From positions 1-64,000 of the forward strand of contig JAIEMJ010000019.1 of assembly GCA_019752335.1 (NCBI GenBank): a stretch of DNA of 64,000 nt, given 5' to 3'. This document shows, piece after piece, positions 63,168-64,000 of this stretch. The DNA is from Bryobacteraceae bacterium. GTDB taxonomy: Bacteria > Acidobacteriota > Terriglobia > Bryobacterales > Bryobacteraceae. The translations under genes and the position numbers were made by a program. The notes under the pieces are model-generated. The model saw nothing but the letters and a program-made list of their open reading frames with translations, did not search any database and had not been told where the DNA came from. Each line of letters opens with the position of its first letter. Position 1 is the stretch's first letter.

Positions 63168-64000
63168 ATGTGGACGAACGGCAGGGCCCCGGAGGAAGAT
63201 AGCTGCTCTCCATCTGGCGCCGCAAATCCGCAGACGCTAGTTGACAATGTGTCGTATAATTCCATAGGTCAGCTTACTCAGATGCGTTGGTTCAACCTCA
63301 GCGGCGGCGGATCGCAGACCGAGACCCGGCAATACAACGCCCTCGGCCAACTCACTCGCCTTACCGTCCCCGGCCAACTCGACCTCGAATATTGCTTCTC
63401 CGCCACCGCCAACGACGGCCGCGCTACTTCGCAGAAGAACTATATTTCCGGGGAAGAACTGGAGTACCAGTACGATAGTTTGGGCCGGCTAACCAAGGCC
63501 GAAACTACCGCCAACTCCGGCGCCGCTCCGCAATGGGGACTGAGCTGGACCTATGACGGCTTCGGAAATCGCTTACAGCAGAACGCGGTGAAGGGCACCG
63601 TCCCCACGGCGTCCCTACTGGTGGACCCTACCAATAACCGCGTGCAGTCGCACACCTACGACGCCAACGGAAACACCACCAACGCGCCGGGACCGGGCGC
63701 CATGACTTACGACGTCCTCAACCGGCTGAAAACCGTGGCCACGGATACTTACTCCTACGCCCCCACGAATCAGCGCCTGTGGAAGAACAACGACTTCGTC
63801 CTCTGGGGCGCCGACGGCGCCCGCCTGGTGACGGCGCAACTAGCCGTGATCGGCGGCGAGTTACGCTTCACCCAGTCGAGCTTCGACAGTTACTCCCACG
63901 GCCGCCGCCTGCAGGTCGCGGACCGCCTCGGGTCAGTCGGCAGTTACTATCCCTACGGCGAAGCGAAGTCGGGGACAGTCTCCAACGCCGACGGGTTCGC
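63168..64000 (+). CDS. RHS core, copy 2 (partial, runs off the window)
   Basis: Open from the ATG at 63168 to the last base. The first residues (MWTNGRAPEEDSCS) are a diverged copy of VCANGKTREEYTYS at about 60555 in copy 1. About 230 bases of the core are then missing, and from GAANPQTLVDNV onward the sequence follows copy 1 nearly base for base (LSWTYDGFGNRLQQ, RLGSVGSYYPYGEAK). Its C-terminal module would be right of the window. Confidence 0.8.
   Translation, partial: MWTNGRAPEEDSCSPSGAANPQTLVDNVSYNSIGQLTQMRWFNLSGGGSQTETRQYNALGQLTRLTVPGQLDLEYCFSATANDGRATSQKNYISGEELEYQYDSLGRLTKAETTANSGAAPQWGLSWTYDGFGNRLQQNAVKGTVPTASLLVDPTNNRVQSHTYDANGNTTNAPGPGAMTYDVLNRLKTVATDTYSYAPTNQRLWKNNDFVLWGADGARLVTAQLAVIGGELRFTQSSFDSYSHGRRLQVADRLGSVGSYYPYGEAKSGTVSNADGF
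63217..64000 (+). repeat. RHS core duplication, copy 2
   Basis: Direct-repeat partner of 60825-61608. The cargo between the two copies (HExxH module plus secreted protein) could be lost or exchanged by recombination across them. Confidence 0.9.

Overview
The window is high-GC bacterial chromosome, most likely from an acidobacterium of the Solibacter/Bryobacter group. Reasons: two proteins carry the TIGR03437-type C-terminal domain typical of that group; there is a very large TonB-dependent receptor with an N-terminal carboxypeptidase-regulatory domain; there are kinase and HTH proteins fused to WD40/PD40 propellers, an ECF sigma factor paired with a Ser/Thr kinase, a secreted sulfatase and DUF4159. 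Family names come from reading motifs; no database search was possible.

Region 1 (1-25.1 kb) is mostly ordinary chromosome. It opens with the last 71 bases of a group II intron. Then come an NfrB-like glycosyltransferase with a C-terminal MshEN-like domain and an HDOD protein. A compact plus-strand run follows: ABC transporter pair, two glycosyltransferases, prepilin peptidase, uppS, cdsA, rimO, yacG, pgpA, NHL protein, cinA and a secreted protein. Next are a secreted esterase, a Gfo/Idh oxidoreductase, a TIGR03437 protein, zapA, a coiled-coil protein, rplT, rpmI and an fpg-like glycosylase. The last genes are an ECF sigma factor and a convergent sensor kinase with an extracytoplasmic propeller.

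Region 2 (25.2-44.8 kb) is accessory DNA. Related dispersed repeats at 25.25-25.47 kb, 43.87-43.95 kb and 44.65-44.75 kb bracket it, and much of it looks visibly less GC-rich than its surroundings. At its left are a degraded nucleotidyltransferase-type toxin/antitoxin remnant and an NHL-TIGR03437 protein. The core (28.07-41.68 kb) is the main discovery candidate. It has a tightly packed minus-strand operon: polytopic membrane protein, WD40 protein, lipoprotein-like protein, Pro/Ala/Lys-rich repeat protein, vWA (TerY-like), PP2C phosphatase, membrane-anchored Ser/Thr kinase, CsgG-like periplasmic protein, VirD4/TraG-like ATPase and a small membrane protein. A divergent plus-strand arm encodes two tandem-duplicated proteins and a GYF_2 membrane protein. 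Three proteins of the island share an N-terminal PAEKL-type motif, and two of them end in strongly basic tails. I infer a phospho-regulated system in which the VirD4-like ATPase handles tagged substrates. No relaxase or VirB channel is present. To the right lies an isolated phage-type terminase large-subunit gene with a small-subunit-like partner.

Region 3 (44.8-57.4 kb) returns to Solibacter-type chromosome: a secreted HExxH protein, an HTH-propeller membrane protein, a kinase-propeller gene split by frameshifts, DUF4159, a sulfatase whose formylglycine motif is altered, an MFS transporter and a TonB receptor split by a one-base deletion.

Region 4 (57.4-64 kb) is a junkyard: remnants of a TPR protein, an RHH antitoxin and a LuxR-type regulator, then a 5'-truncated group II intron. 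It ends in an RHS locus with a duplicated core, a displaced HExxH C-terminal module and further cargo. Several breaks sit in short homopolymers, so some apparent pseudogenes may be sequencing or assembly errors.
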